From: CALHVX01 sp051027215
GTDB lineage: Bacteria > Pseudomonadota > Gammaproteobacteria > Pseudomonadales > Azotimanducaceae
DNA: 64,000 bases
Assembly (NCBI GenBank): GCA_051027215.1
Contig: JBPCXR010000229.1
Location: 1-64,000, forward strand
Direction: 5' to 3'
In this document: one piece after another, positions 17,683-26,135 of the stretch
How positions within the stretch are numbered: position 1 is the first letter of the stretch
Layout of the letters: the number at the start of each line of letters is the position of its first letter
The notes under the pieces: model-generated
Database searches by the model: none
The model's input: the letters and a program-made list of their open reading frames with translations, nothing else
What the model was told of the DNA's origin: nothing
Program-made: the position numbers and the translations under genes

Positions 17683-18030
17683 ATGATCATTGTCCACGGA
17701 ACCATCCCTATTAAGCCTGAGAGCCGCGACACAGCGTTAGATTTGGCGCGACGGATGTCAGAGGCTACGCGCAGCGAAGAAGGCTGCATTTCCTACGATT
17801 TCTATGTGGGTTTGTCTGACCCGAACACTTTGCTGTTGTTCCAAGAGTGGGAGGACATGGAATCCCTTATGGGTCATTTCAAGACGGAGCACATGGAGAG
17901 CTTCCTGCAGGACCTTCCCGATGTCTTAGATGGTGAGATCACGACCCGCCGATACGCTGTGCAAGCGGTTGAAGAAACCGACGATTTTGACGATGAGGAA
18001 CCCGAAGAGTTACCCCCGGTAATTCACTGA
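17683..18030 (+). CDS. ABM-domain (antibiotic biosynthesis monooxygenase-like) protein
   Basis: A small 115-residue protein with one ABM ferredoxin-like domain. It runs from MIIVHGTIPIKPESRD through EGCISYDFYVGLSDPNTLLLFQEWED, with a helix ending in FLQDLPDVLDGE. Homologues such as YgiN act on quinones or as heme- and cofactor-free monooxygenases, but many are uncharacterised. The last 25 residues are strongly acidic (EETDDFDDEEPEEL) and not part of the domain. It lies 40 bases after the acyl-CoA ligase and could share its transcript. No function is proposed beyond the fold. Confidence 0.85.
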   Translation: MIIVHGTIPIKPESRDTALDLARRMSEATRSEEGCISYDFYVGLSDPNTLLLFQEWEDMESLMGHFKTEHMESFLQDLPDVLDGEITTRRYAVQAVEETDDFDDEEPEELPPVIH

Positions 18031-18055
18031 ATCGAATCAGCGTAGTTTTGCCGTG

Positions 18056-18415
18056 TTATTGACTGGAAGCCCGAGTGCCCAGACTTCCTAGCGCCGTTAA
18101 CGCTAAGGCGAAAGCGGTTTCCCAAAGAGCCCAAGTTCGAATCTCAGGCGTCACTGCAGACCAAACGCCGTGGATGAAGTACAGCATGCCAGCCATGGCG
18201 CAGAAGAAAAAGACCAGGCGCCCGCGTCCTGGGCCCACGCGCAACAGGCCAGGGATGAGCAGGAGCAACGGCAATACCTGCAACAGGAACCAGATGCCGT
18301 TGGTTGCCGAGTTGTCTAGTGGCTGCATGAAGAACTGTTTCAGGCCCACCAGCGCGAACAGCGAACCCATACATAAGAAAGTCAGGAACAGATAGCCCCG
18401 AACGGCAGATCCCAT
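18056..18415 (-). CDS. DUF2069 membrane protein
   Basis: A 119-residue protein with four hydrophobic spans, matching the small DUF2069 family of proteobacterial inner-membrane proteins. Typical parts are the pair of spans around LLQVLPLLLLIPGLLR, the short basic loop GPGRGRL, and FFFCAMAGMLYFIHGVWSA. No function is established for the family. The stop/start junction with the upstream arsC gene is a single shared base, so the two are probably co-transcribed. From memory, a DUF2069 gene sits in the same place, beside arsC, in Pseudomonas. Confidence 0.82.
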   Translation of the reverse strand: MGSAVRGYLFLTFLCMGSLFALVGLKQFFMQPLDNSATNGIWFLLQVLPLLLLIPGLLRVGPGRGRLVFFFCAMAGMLYFIHGVWSAVTPEIRTWALWETAFALALTALGSLGTRASSQ

Positions 18416-18771
18416 CAGTTGCTTGCGGGCAGAATGTCTAGAACGTTCTCTGGTGGCCGGCCAATTGCTGCACGTTCACCCATGCAGACAATGGGTCGTT
18501 CCAGCAGTATTGGGTGCTCAGCAATGGCTTGTAGCAAAGTCTGCTCGTCACTGCTTGCTAGCTGTAGTTCGCTGTACTTGGCTTCTTTGCTGCGAACCAA
18601 AGCTTTGGCAGCTACGCCCAGGCGAGCGCACAGGGACTTCAGCGTCTGTGTGTCTGGCGGGTCGATCAGATACTCGATGATCTGCGGTTCGTAGCCACGC
18701 TCGGTGAGGAGTGCGAGCGTGGCTCTTGACTTTGAGCAGCGTGGATTGTGGTAGATGATGGGTTGTTTCAT
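18415..18771 (-). CDS. arsC: Arsenate reductase (glutaredoxin-coupled), ArsC family
   Basis: A 118-residue thioredoxin-fold protein of the ArsC/YffB/Spx group. The catalytic Cys is in IYHNPRCSKSRATLALL, and the arginine triad of true ArsC can be matched to LLERPIV and the later IGRPPENVL. It would reduce arsenate to arsenite with glutathione and glutaredoxin. No arsenite pump or ArsR gene is nearby, so it may instead be a housekeeping oxidoreductase. I start at the ATG at 18769-18771, directly before KQPIIYHNP; an upstream start six codons earlier is less like the family. Confidence 0.85.
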   Translation of the reverse strand: MKQPIIYHNPRCSKSRATLALLTERGYEPQIIEYLIDPPDTQTLKSLCARLGVAAKALVRSKEAKYSELQLASSDEQTLLQAIAEHPILLERPIVCMGERAAIGRPPENVLDILPASN

Positions 18772-18911
18772 GGGATGCCATTTAAGCACACTGGTTCACC
18801 GCTGCGCTGCTGTTAGAGTGAGTGCGCGCTGGGTTGGGCACTAGATGGTCCTCGTACAAGCTGGCGTAGTCGGTGCAAAAAAGGTCTAAAGCTGGGAAGG
18901 GATAGATGGAG

Positions 18912-19442
18912 ATGTTTGACACAAACAACTGCTCAGTTCGTTGGCCTCAATCTGTGTCTCTAAATCGCTGCGTCCTGCAAACACTGCTAGCGCTGGCCTT
19001 GGTCGCATGCGCTCAGCCCGATGGTCAATTGCGCCAAGCTGACGGGCGCGAGCAAAGTTTCAACTATGCCCAATGGGACGGTCAGTGGTTGTTGATCAAC
19101 TATTGGGCGGAGTGGTGTGGTCCTTGTCGCCATGAGATCCCTGAGCTTAACCGCTTGAACGAGCGGCCTGACGTACAAGTGCTAGGGGTGAACTTTGATG
19201 GCCTGCGCGGCGCTAAGCTGGCGGCGGTTGCCGAGAAGATGGCGGTCGCCTTTCCGACGTTGTTGACTGATCCAGGGGAAAGATTTGCGGTAGCAAGACC
19301 ATCGGTGCTGCCGGTGACGTTGTTAATCGGGCCGGACGGCGCGTTGCGCGAAACCTTGCGCGGACCACAGACTGAAGCTTCAATTTTGTCAGCGCTTACC
19401 GTGGACGTGCCTGCCGCGGGTCCAACACCAGCGGAGGCTTAG
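18912..19442 (+). CDS. TlpA-like thioredoxin-fold lipoprotein
   Basis: A periplasmic thiol-disulfide protein (176 residues from the ATG at 18912; another ATG lies two codons upstream at 18906). It has a lipoprotein signal ending in LALALVAC, so it is probably membrane-anchored after cleavage at that cysteine. The active site is WAEWCGPCRHEIPEL, a complete CxxC, with the cis-proline loop in RPSVLPVTLLIGPDG. Such proteins reduce or resolve disulfides, for example in cytochrome maturation, with electrons from DsbD-like carriers. It is a single-gene unit convergent with the transglycosylase gene, four bases apart. Confidence 0.88.
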   Translation: MFDTNNCSVRWPQSVSLNRCVLQTLLALALVACAQPDGQLRQADGREQSFNYAQWDGQWLLINYWAEWCGPCRHEIPELNRLNERPDVQVLGVNFDGLRGAKLAAVAEKMAVAFPTLLTDPGERFAVARPSVLPVTLLIGPDGALRETLRGPQTEASILSALTVDVPAAGPTPAEA

Positions 19443-19446
19443 CTCC

Positions 19447-20154
19447 TCAGTGGTAACGGCAGGCTTTCAATCGATAGCTTTCGCAGGAGTGCGCCAATTC
19501 CGGAGAGTCCTCGAGGGTGCTGTTGCGCCAGTATTTGCGCCAAGCGGCGACCACTTTTTCGGGGTATTTAAGGCGTCCGCGGCTGCCGTTGTAGCGGCCT
19601 AAGGCATCTACCAAATCGCCGTCAGCGACTTCCATATAGTGCGCGAGGATTGCAGTGCCGTAACGGATATTTGTACGCATATCGGTCAGGTTGTCTTGAG
19701 GTCTGCCGATTTCTAAGCGCCAGAAGGGCATGACTTGCATCAATCCTTGAGCGCCGACCCGAGAGATTGCATAGCGATTGAAATGGCTTTCGATGTGCAT
19801 GACCGCCAGCACTAGGTCAGGATCGAGGCCATGATGGTGCGCCTCCTGATAGACCATCTGCAGGACCGCAAGGCGATCGTCCGTGGATTTGATATAGCGC
19901 ATCAGCCTGCGATCCGAAACCATGAGCCAGACTTCGGCATCAAACCGATCCTTGCTTTCGTAAGGTTCAGACATGCGCTCGACCAGCGCATCAAGCAGCG
20001 CCGGGTCGATGTCTCTGGGTTTCGCCAGTGGGCTGTGAGGCAAAAAAGTGGTAAGCAGCAACAGCAACAGTGCAGGCCAGCGTCGTCGCTGCCTGGTGTG
20101 CCAACTGCCATTGCAATTGTTCTTGCTATTGCTGACCAAGACGGTGCCAGCCAT
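19447..20154 (-). CDS. Lytic transglycosylase (SLT domain), secreted
   Basis: A 235-residue peptidoglycan-cleaving enzyme with an N-terminal hydrophobic segment (about 24-42) for export. The SLT domain spans about residues 85-215: the catalytic Glu is in VMHIESHFN, followed by GAQGLMQVMPFW, RTNIRYGTAIL and ALGRYNGSRG. It would cut between MurNAc and GlcNAc, leaving 1,6-anhydro ends. The domain arrangement, a short leader plus SLT and nothing else, is that of small MltE/EmtA-like enzymes. It is directly downstream of proS on the same strand (two bases), and probably shares its transcript. Confidence 0.92.
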   Translation of the reverse strand: MAGTVLVSNSKNNCNGSWHTRQRRRWPALLLLLLTTFLPHSPLAKPRDIDPALLDALVERMSEPYESKDRFDAEVWLMVSDRRLMRYIKSTDDRLAVLQMVYQEAHHHGLDPDLVLAVMHIESHFNRYAISRVGAQGLMQVMPFWRLEIGRPQDNLTDMRTNIRYGTAILAHYMEVADGDLVDALGRYNGSRGRLKYPEKVVAAWRKYWRNSTLEDSPELAHSCESYRLKACRYH

Positions 20155-20156
20155 GC

Positions 20157-21854
20157 TTACCCATCCATCTGCTCATAGACCGCATCCAGGGCGATCATTT
20201 GATTTTCTGCTGCATTGCGAGCTCGGAATTCCACTTTGCCGTCCTTGAGCCCGCGCTCGCCGATCACCACTCGATACGGCGCACCCAATAAGTCTGCGTC
20301 CGCGAACTTGGCGCCGGGGCGATCGTTGCGATCATCCAGTAGCGCCTCGATCCCCCGCTCGGATGCCTGTTGGTAGAGGGCATCAGCTGCGGTGGCTACA
20401 GCCTCGGACTTGCCGTAGTTCAGGGCCACGATATGCAGCGCAAAGGGCGCAACCGCAGCTGGCCAGATGATACCGGCTTCATCATGATTCTGTTCTATCA
20501 CAGCTGCCACCAGGCGCGTGACGCCCATGCCGTAGCAGCCCATGATCGGCTCGATCTCTTCGCCATTGCTACCAAGCACAGTAGCGCCCAGAGCGCGACT
20601 GTAGGTGGTTCCCAACTGAAAAATGTGACCCACTTCAATTCCACGTAGGAATTTCAGTTGGCCTTGGCCGTCAGGTGCGGGGTCGCCGGGTGCGACGTTG
20701 CGGATGTCTACCACCGCGTCGTCGGCCAGGGGAATGTCGCGCTGCCAGTTCGCGCCGGTGAGATGCTGATCGGCCTCGTTGGCGCCGCAGACAAAGTCTC
20801 CTAGCGCCGCGGCTTCTCGGTCGACAAACAGGGGCAGCGTTAACCCTTGGGGTCCGAGCGATCCAGGTGGACACCCCACAGCTGCGATGATCTCGGCATC
20901 TGTGGCCATCCGTAGCGGCGCTGCGACCCCTGCAAGCTTGCCGGCCTTGATGACATTCAGTTCGTGGTCGCCGCGCAGGACCAAGGCCACCAGCGATTCG
21001 TCGCCAGCCACGATGAGTGTTTTCAGCGTCTGTTGGATGTCGACACCAAGGAATTTCGCCACCTGCACGTTGCTGTGTTGATTAGGTGTTGGCACCTTTT
21101 TAAGCTCCTGGGCGGCCGCAGGTCTGGGTCCCGGCGCTGCAGCCTCGGCGCGTTCGAGGTTTGCCGCGTAAGCGCCAGCGGTTGCGTAAACGATGGTGTC
21201 TTCTCCAGAGTCGGCGAGGACGTGAAACTCGTGGGAGTTGGCGCCACCGATATTGCCGGTGTCGGCGTCTACGGCGCGATAGTCGAGGCCCATGCGTGAC
21301 AGAACACGACCGTAGCAGGCGTACATTTCCGCGTAAGTCGCGTCGAACGATGCTTGGTCGGCATGAAAAGAGTAACCATCTTTCATGGTGAACTCCCGGG
21401 CGCGCATAACCCCAAAGCGAGGGCGGATCTCGTCTCGAAATTTGGTCTGAATCTGATAAAGATTCATGGGTAGGTCGCGGTAGCTCTGCACCTCACCGCG
21501 AAATAGATCGGTAATGACCTCCTCGTGGGTAGGTCCGAGGCAGAAGTCCCGCTGATGGCGGTCTTGAAAGCGCAGCAGCTCTGGCCCCATCTTGTCCCAG
21601 CGGTCCGATTCGTGCCACAGCTCAGCGGGTTGCACGACCGGCATCAGGACTTCCTGGGCGCCGCTGCGGGTCAGCTCCTCGCGAATAATCGCCTGGATGC
21701 GCTGCAATACCCTGACTCCCAGCGGCAGCCAGGTATACAGCCCACTGGCGAGCTGGCGGATCAAGCCGGCTCGCAGCATCAGCCTATGGCTTACAACGTC
21801 CGCATCAGCGGGGTTTTCTTTGAGGGTGGGAATCAGAACCTGGCTCTGGCGCAT
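20157..21854 (-). CDS. proS: Prolyl-tRNA synthetase, bacterial type with editing insertion
   Basis: A class II synthetase of 565 residues, the standard bacterial ProRS length. Motif 1 is in TRSGAQEVLMPVVQPAELW, motif 2 in FRDEIRPRFGVMRAREFTMKD, and motif 3 in GCYGMGVTRLVAAVIEQ. TXE-type substrate residues are in LGPTHEEVITDLF. A YbaK-like INS domain (about residues 225-385) removes mischarged alanine; its GVDIQQTLKTLIV and DHELN elements are present. The C-terminal anticodon-binding domain (about 470-565) follows. It charges tRNA-Pro in the cytoplasm. No promoter was identified; the HU gene upstream ends in its own terminator. Confidence 0.97.
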   Translation of the reverse strand: MRQSQVLIPTLKENPADADVVSHRLMLRAGLIRQLASGLYTWLPLGVRVLQRIQAIIREELTRSGAQEVLMPVVQPAELWHESDRWDKMGPELLRFQDRHQRDFCLGPTHEEVITDLFRGEVQSYRDLPMNLYQIQTKFRDEIRPRFGVMRAREFTMKDGYSFHADQASFDATYAEMYACYGRVLSRMGLDYRAVDADTGNIGGANSHEFHVLADSGEDTIVYATAGAYAANLERAEAAAPGPRPAAAQELKKVPTPNQHSNVQVAKFLGVDIQQTLKTLIVAGDESLVALVLRGDHELNVIKAGKLAGVAAPLRMATDAEIIAAVGCPPGSLGPQGLTLPLFVDREAAALGDFVCGANEADQHLTGANWQRDIPLADDAVVDIRNVAPGDPAPDGQGQLKFLRGIEVGHIFQLGTTYSRALGATVLGSNGEEIEPIMGCYGMGVTRLVAAVIEQNHDEAGIIWPAAVAPFALHIVALNYGKSEAVATAADALYQQASERGIEALLDDRNDRPGAKFADADLLGAPYRVVIGERGLKDGKVEFRARNAAENQMIALDAVYEQMDG

Positions 21855-21904
21855 GGTGCGAGTCTCGGTTGCGTTGGGGCTGAATTAAGAACAAAAACAG
21901 GTGC

Positions 21905-21940
21905 AAAAAAAAGGGCCGTCTGGCTAGCCAGCGGCCCTTT
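21905..21940 (-). terminator. Rho-independent terminator of the HU gene
   Basis: A long hairpin with stem AAAGGGCCG (21910-21918) pairing with CGGCCCTTT (21932-21940), then an inner CTGGC/GCCAG stem with a two-base loop. On the minus strand it is followed by eight U residues (the A tract at 21905-21912). It begins 16 bases after the HU stop codon and shields proS from read-through. Confidence 0.92.
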
Positions 21941-21955
21941 GCGAAACAATGGGGT

Positions 21956-22369
21956 TTAACCCACCATTTCCTTCAGCCGCTTCAGTGCCGTAGCACGAAC
22001 GCGAATAGAAGCAGGCTTCGGACCAATGACGATCTCTTCGCCCGTGGCCGGATTACGGCCCATGCGCTTCTTGGTTGCTGGACGCTTAACTGCGCGCACC
22101 TTCAGCAGGCCTGGCAGGGTAAATTCACCCGCTCCACCCTTCCTGATATGACGCTCAATCAGCGATTCCAGCTCTTCCAGTACCGCGTCGACCTGCTTTT
22201 TAGACAGTTCGGTTTCGTCAGCAATAGAGCTGAGAATTGCAGTTTTGGTCATTTTGCTGCGAATGGCCGGTTTTCTCTTTGCGGTAGATGCCTTTTTCTT
22301 GGCTGGACGACGAGTAGCCGCCTTCTTCTTCGCCGCTTTACGCTTGGGAGCCTTCTTTTTAGCTGCCAT
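21956..22369 (-). CDS. HU-family DNA-binding protein with histone-H1-like N-terminal tail
   Basis: A nucleoid protein of 137 residues in two parts. Residues 1-39 are almost only Lys, Ala, Pro and Arg, with repeated AAKKK/PAKKK units like eukaryotic H1 and bacterial H1-like proteins. Residues about 40-137 are a complete HU/IHF fold: MTKTAILSSIADETELSKKQ, the helix VDAVLEELESLIERHIRKGG, and the arm region RPATKKRMGRNPATGEEIVI with the intercalating proline motif GRNPATGE. HU alone is about 90 residues, so the tail is an addition. It would bind and bend DNA and compact the chromosome. The gene has its own terminator and is probably monocistronic. Confidence 0.92.
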   Translation of the reverse strand: MAAKKKAPKRKAAKKKAATRRPAKKKASTAKRKPAIRSKMTKTAILSSIADETELSKKQVDAVLEELESLIERHIRKGGAGEFTLPGLLKVRAVKRPATKKRMGRNPATGEEIVIGPKPASIRVRATALKRLKEMVG

Positions 22370-22696
22370 GGATGTATTTCCCTAGAGTTGAGATTTAACC
22401 AAACGATCACACACTGAGAACCCCAACCTTCGAATGGGGGCCCTACACGGATGTAGGGATTGGGATTTCATTTGGTCACAGTTGGGATGAGATTGGTGTC
22501 CGGCTGCTCAAAAAACCAGCAAATTCTGGCGTTTTTCGCGTTGTGGACCAGTCCCCCATACCAATGGGGGCGATTTATAGCAGACCGGCTGATACTGCCG
22601 CAACTGAATTCGAACGAAAACACTGTATTTTTACTGACTTTTTGACGATCATGCGCCGCCCGTGGGGTCAAACATCAGGGCTAGGAGGAAATGTCG
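22370..22696. other. Intergenic region between divergent HU and fmdB-like genes, with two short hairpins
   Basis: This stretch of about 325 bases holds no gene. It must contain both divergent promoters, but no clear -35/-10 pair stood out. Two perfect 7-bp inverted repeats are visible: CCCTACA/TGTAGGG (22441-22458, loop CGGA) and CCCCCAT/ATGGGGG (22553-22570, loop ACCA). Neither has a T tract, so they are more likely operator or mRNA leader structures than terminators. Confidence 0.55.
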
Positions 22697-23056
22697 GTGC
22701 CCATTTACGAATTTGTCTGTGACGATTGTGGCCACGAGTTCGAAAGTCTACAGCGTCTCAGCGATCCATTGCCGGATACCTGCCCCGATTGTGGTAAGCA
22801 GCGGGTGCACAAAAAAGTTTCGGCGGCCGCATTTCGCCTGAAAGGCGGAGGCTGGTACGAAACAGACTTTAAGAGCGGCCAGAAGAAGAACGTGTCTGCT
22901 GCCGATGGTGCCAAAACTGACGGCGACAGCGCCGACGCTGCAACGAAGAAGTCAGACTCGAGCTCCGGTGAATCGGGTGGAAAAAAGGCCGAATCTGGGG
23001 CGAAAAGCAGCGCCGCAGAGCCGAAAAGCAACAGCACGGCTGCAAAAAAAGACTAA
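22697..23056 (+). CDS. FmdB-family zinc-ribbon protein
   Basis: A 119-residue protein whose first 40 residues form the FmdB/CxxC_CXXC zinc ribbon: IYEFVCDDCGHEFESLQ and then TCPDCGKQRVHKKVS, four cysteines in two CxxC pairs. The rest is Lys/Ser/Ala-rich and low-complexity. The family regulates or binds partners unknown, and a copy beside aspS is common in gammaproteobacteria. The AGGAGG site at 22683-22688 lies 8 bases before the GTG at 22697 but only 2 bases before an ATG at 22691. The GTG start gives the canonical MPIYEF beginning, so I prefer it. Confidence 0.87.
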   Translation: MPIYEFVCDDCGHEFESLQRLSDPLPDTCPDCGKQRVHKKVSAAAFRLKGGGWYETDFKSGQKKNVSAADGAKTDGDSADAATKKSDSSSGESGGKKAESGAKSSAAEPKSNSTAAKKD

Positions 23057-23111
23057 AGTGGACGCCAGTGCCGGGGCCAGCAGGCCGCTAGTAAAGAGGA
23101 ATTCTACATCC

Positions 23112-24863
23112 ATGCGCAGTCATTATTGCGGAGATCTATCCAGCGCCGAAGTCGATCAGTCAGTTGAGCTGTGTGGCTGGGTGCATCGCCGACGCGACCA
23201 TGGCGGGGTCATCTTCCTAGACGTTCGCGATCGCACCGGCATTGTCCAGGTAGTCTACGATCCGGATACCCAGGACAGTTTCGCGGTCGCCGAGCGCGTT
23301 CGCAGTGAGTTCGTGTTGCGAATCAAAGGCAGAGTTCGAGCTCGCGAGGAAGGGAAGGTAAATCCGGAGATGGCGACCGGTGAAATCGAGGTGCTAGGCA
23401 AGGACCTGCATATATTCAGCGCCGCGCAAACGCCACCTTTTCAGCTAGATGAGCATTCTGATGCCGGTGAGGACGTGCGCCTCAAGTACCGCTATCTGGA
23501 TCTACGCCGAGCGGAGATGCAGCAGCGCTTGCGGCAGCGCGGTCAGATTACCAGCGCGGTGCGCGCGAGCCTGGAAAGCCAGGGTTTCTGGGAGGTCGAA
23601 ACGCCGACGTTAACCCGTTCAACGCCTGAGGGCGCGCGCGATTACCTAGTACCGAGCCGTACCCATCCAGGCAGCTTTTTCGCGTTGCCCCAGTCGCCGC
23701 AGGTCTACAAGCAGCTGCTCATGATGTCAGGGATGGATCGCTATTATCAGATCGCACGATGCTATCGGGACGAAGACCTCAGGGCAGATCGGCAACCGGA
23801 ATTCACTCAGATCGACATTGAAGCGTCGTTCATCACCGAGCAGGAGGTCATGGATCTTACCGAGACCATGCTGCGACAGGTGTTCCAGGTTGTTCTAGGC
23901 GAAGCGCTGCCGGAGTTTCCGGTACTGGAATTTGATGAAGCGATGCGCCGCTATGGTAGCGACAAGCCAGACTTGCGGAACCCGCTGGAGCTTAAAGACA
24001 TAGCGGATGTCATGGGCGAGGTCGATTTCAAAGTCTTCAACGGACCGGCTAATGACCCACAAGGGCGGGTCGTAGCCATGCGTGCACCTGGTGGCGCTAG
24101 CCTCTCACGCAAAGTCATCGATGGATACACCGAGTTCGTGGGCCGTTATGGCGCCAAGGGCCTTGCGTACATCAAGGTAAACAAACTCGCCAATGGGACC
24201 GCGGGACTACAGTCCCCGATTCTCAAGTTTCTGCCGGAACCCGTTGTCCAAACAGTACTGGAACGGGTTGGCGCGCAAGACGGCGACCTGGTTTTTTTCG
24301 GCGCCGACAAGGCGGCCATCGTCAACGACGCCCTCGGTGCCCTGCGCAACGAGCTGGGTGCTGCCCTGGGTTTAGTGAAGGAAGGTTGGGCGCCTTGCTG
24401 GGTGGTGGATTGGCCGATGTTCGAAGCGGGTCGCGATGGCACCATCACTGCTATGCATCACCCTTTCACCTTGCCTAAAGGCACGCCGGAAGAAGTTCGT
24501 GCCAATCCCTTAGCGGCCCGCGCTCGGGCCTATGACGTGGTGCTCAATGGGCACGAGTTGGGTGGCGGCTCGCTGCGGATCCACGAACCGCAAATGCAGT
24601 CCGCAGTGTTCGATGCGCTGCAGATGGGCCAAGAAGCGAATGCGAAATTCGGTTTTCTGTTAGACGCGCTGTCTTACGGCACCCCACCCCACGGCGGCAT
24701 CGCCCTCGGAATGGATCGGCTGGTAATGTTAATGACTGGCAGTCATGCCATTCGTGATGTGATCGCTTTTCCGAAAACCCAGACTGCTGCTTGTCTGATG
24801 ATTGCCGCACCGAGTCTGGTGGACGATCACCAGCTCAAGGATTTGCATATCAAAGTAAGGTAG
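23112..24863 (+). CDS. aspS: Aspartyl-tRNA synthetase
   Basis: A class IIb synthetase of 583 residues, the bacterial AspRS length. An OB-fold anticodon-binding domain (VELCGWVHRRRDHGGVIFLDVRDR) leads to motif 1 around FWEVETPTLTRSTPEGARDY, motif 2 FTQIDIEASF preceded by RCYRDEDLRADRQPEF, and motif 3 GGIALGMDRLVMLM. The GAD insertion domain lies at about 285-420. It charges tRNA-Asp; Pseudomonas-type AspRS can also aspartylate tRNA-Asn, which is not decidable here. The ATG at 23112 has an AGAGGAAT site before it. The open frame continues upstream to 22905 only as an overlap with the fmdB-like gene. Confidence 0.97.
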   Translation: MRSHYCGDLSSAEVDQSVELCGWVHRRRDHGGVIFLDVRDRTGIVQVVYDPDTQDSFAVAERVRSEFVLRIKGRVRAREEGKVNPEMATGEIEVLGKDLHIFSAAQTPPFQLDEHSDAGEDVRLKYRYLDLRRAEMQQRLRQRGQITSAVRASLESQGFWEVETPTLTRSTPEGARDYLVPSRTHPGSFFALPQSPQVYKQLLMMSGMDRYYQIARCYRDEDLRADRQPEFTQIDIEASFITEQEVMDLTETMLRQVFQVVLGEALPEFPVLEFDEAMRRYGSDKPDLRNPLELKDIADVMGEVDFKVFNGPANDPQGRVVAMRAPGGASLSRKVIDGYTEFVGRYGAKGLAYIKVNKLANGTAGLQSPILKFLPEPVVQTVLERVGAQDGDLVFFGADKAAIVNDALGALRNELGAALGLVKEGWAPCWVVDWPMFEAGRDGTITAMHHPFTLPKGTPEEVRANPLAARARAYDVVLNGHELGGGSLRIHEPQMQSAVFDALQMGQEANAKFGFLLDALSYGTPPHGGIALGMDRLVMLMTGSHAIRDVIAFPKTQTAACLMIAAPSLVDDHQLKDLHIKVR

Positions 24864-24912
24864 ATCGGCGCTGTTCGGCGCCAGGGTTGCAAAGCACCAG
24901 CAGGAGAGTTGC

Positions 24913-25656
24913 ATGGCCGGCCACAGCAAATGGGCCAACATAAAGCACCGCAAGGCGCGACAGGACGCTAAGCGTGGCAAGCTCTGGACCAAAATTATTC
25001 GGGAAGTCACCATTGCCGCGCGCTTGGGTGGTGGAGTGGTTGAAGACAACCCACGCTTGCGCTTGGCGGTGGACAAAGCTCTGGGGGCGAACATGCCCAG
25101 GGACACCATCGATCGTGCTATTAAGCGCGGGGCAGGGGCGCAGGATGGTGACTCAGTCGAAGAGCTGACCTACGAAGGTTACGGTCCTGGCGGGGTTGCC
25201 GTGCTGATCGAAGCCATGACCGATAACCGTAACCGTACTGTGGCGGAAGTCCGTCACGCGTTTAGTAAACACGGCGGCAATCTTGGCACTGACGGCTCCG
25301 TTGCTTACCTGTTCACTCGCCAGGGCGAGATTTTGTTTGCGCCAGGAGCCGATGAGGATCAAGTGATGGAAGTGGTGCTGGAAGCTGGCGCCGAAGATCT
25401 TGAAACTGATGAAGATGGCGCGCTGCGTGTCACAACGCCTTGGGAACAGCTAGGTTCCGTGCTCGACGCGCTGAAGGCTGCTGACCTCGAGTCAGACAAT
25501 GCTGAGATCACAATGGTTCCCAGCACCACAACACCCTGCGATGCTGATGCATCCGAGACCATTCTCAAGCTCATTGATGCGCTGGACGACCTGGACGATG
25601 TGCAGAACGTGTACAGCAACGCTGAGTTTGCCGAAGGGGTGCTGGACGACTCGTGA
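24913..25656 (+). CDS. yebC: YebC/PmpR-family translation/transcription regulator
   Basis: A 247-residue member of the YebC/TACO1 family. The invariant opening AGHSKWANIKHRKARQDAKRG is complete, as are MPRDTIDRAIKRGAG and the YEGYGPGGVAVLIEAMTDN segment. In Pseudomonas (PmpR) it represses a quinolone quorum-sensing gene. In other bacteria YebC proteins relieve ribosome stalling at proline runs, and both roles have been reported. It lies between aspS and ruvC, the conserved gammaproteobacterial order, and its stop overlaps the ruvC start by four bases (GTGA). Confidence 0.95.
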   Translation: MAGHSKWANIKHRKARQDAKRGKLWTKIIREVTIAARLGGGVVEDNPRLRLAVDKALGANMPRDTIDRAIKRGAGAQDGDSVEELTYEGYGPGGVAVLIEAMTDNRNRTVAEVRHAFSKHGGNLGTDGSVAYLFTRQGEILFAPGADEDQVMEVVLEAGAEDLETDEDGALRVTTPWEQLGSVLDALKAADLESDNAEITMVPSTTTPCDADASETILKLIDALDDLDDVQNVYSNAEFAEGVLDDS

Positions 25657-26135
25657 CACGAGTGCTTGGCATCGACCCAGGTTCGGTGCGAACCGGTTAC
25701 GGCATCATCGACACTCAGAGGCGCGGTAGTTCCCTGGTCTATGTTGCCAGTGGCTGCATCCGGCCAAGAGAAGCTGGCTTTCCCGAGCGTTTGGCGGAGA
25801 TCTATCGCGGGGTTTGCGGGTTGATAGAGCAGTATGAGCCAGATGCTTTTGCGATCGAAGAGGTATTTCTGGCGCGTAACCCACAATCGGCGTTGAAGTT
25901 GGGCCAGGCGCGCGGAGTTGCCATTGCCGCGGCGGTGGCTGGAGATTTGAGCGTCGCCGAATACGCGGCGAAGCGCATCAAGCTGTCTGTCGTTGGAACC
26001 GGCAGAGCAAGCAAGGAACAGGTGCAGCACATGGTGGCAGCTATTCTGAGTTTGCCCAGCAATCGCCAGTTAGGCAGCGATTCTGCCGACGCCCTTGCGA
26101 TTGCGATTTGTCACGTCAATACTTCCGCTCCATGA
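25653..26135 (+). CDS. ruvC: Holliday junction resolvase RuvC
   Basis: The endonuclease that nicks four-way junctions made during recombination. The acidic site is visible in order: GIDPGSVRTGYG (Asp7-type), FAIEEVF (Glu), and the C-terminal GSDSADALAIAICH with the last two Asp. An RNase H-like fold of 160 residues is slightly shorter than E. coli RuvC (173), missing only the disordered tail. The start is GTG, overlapping yebC by four bases, and the stop overlaps ruvA by four, so the three are coupled. Confidence 0.95.
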   Translation: MTRVLGIDPGSVRTGYGIIDTQRRGSSLVYVASGCIRPREAGFPERLAEIYRGVCGLIEQYEPDAFAIEEVFLARNPQSALKLGQARGVAIAAAVAGDLSVAEYAAKRIKLSVVGTGRASKEQVQHMVAAILSLPSNRQLGSDSADALAIAICHVNTSAP

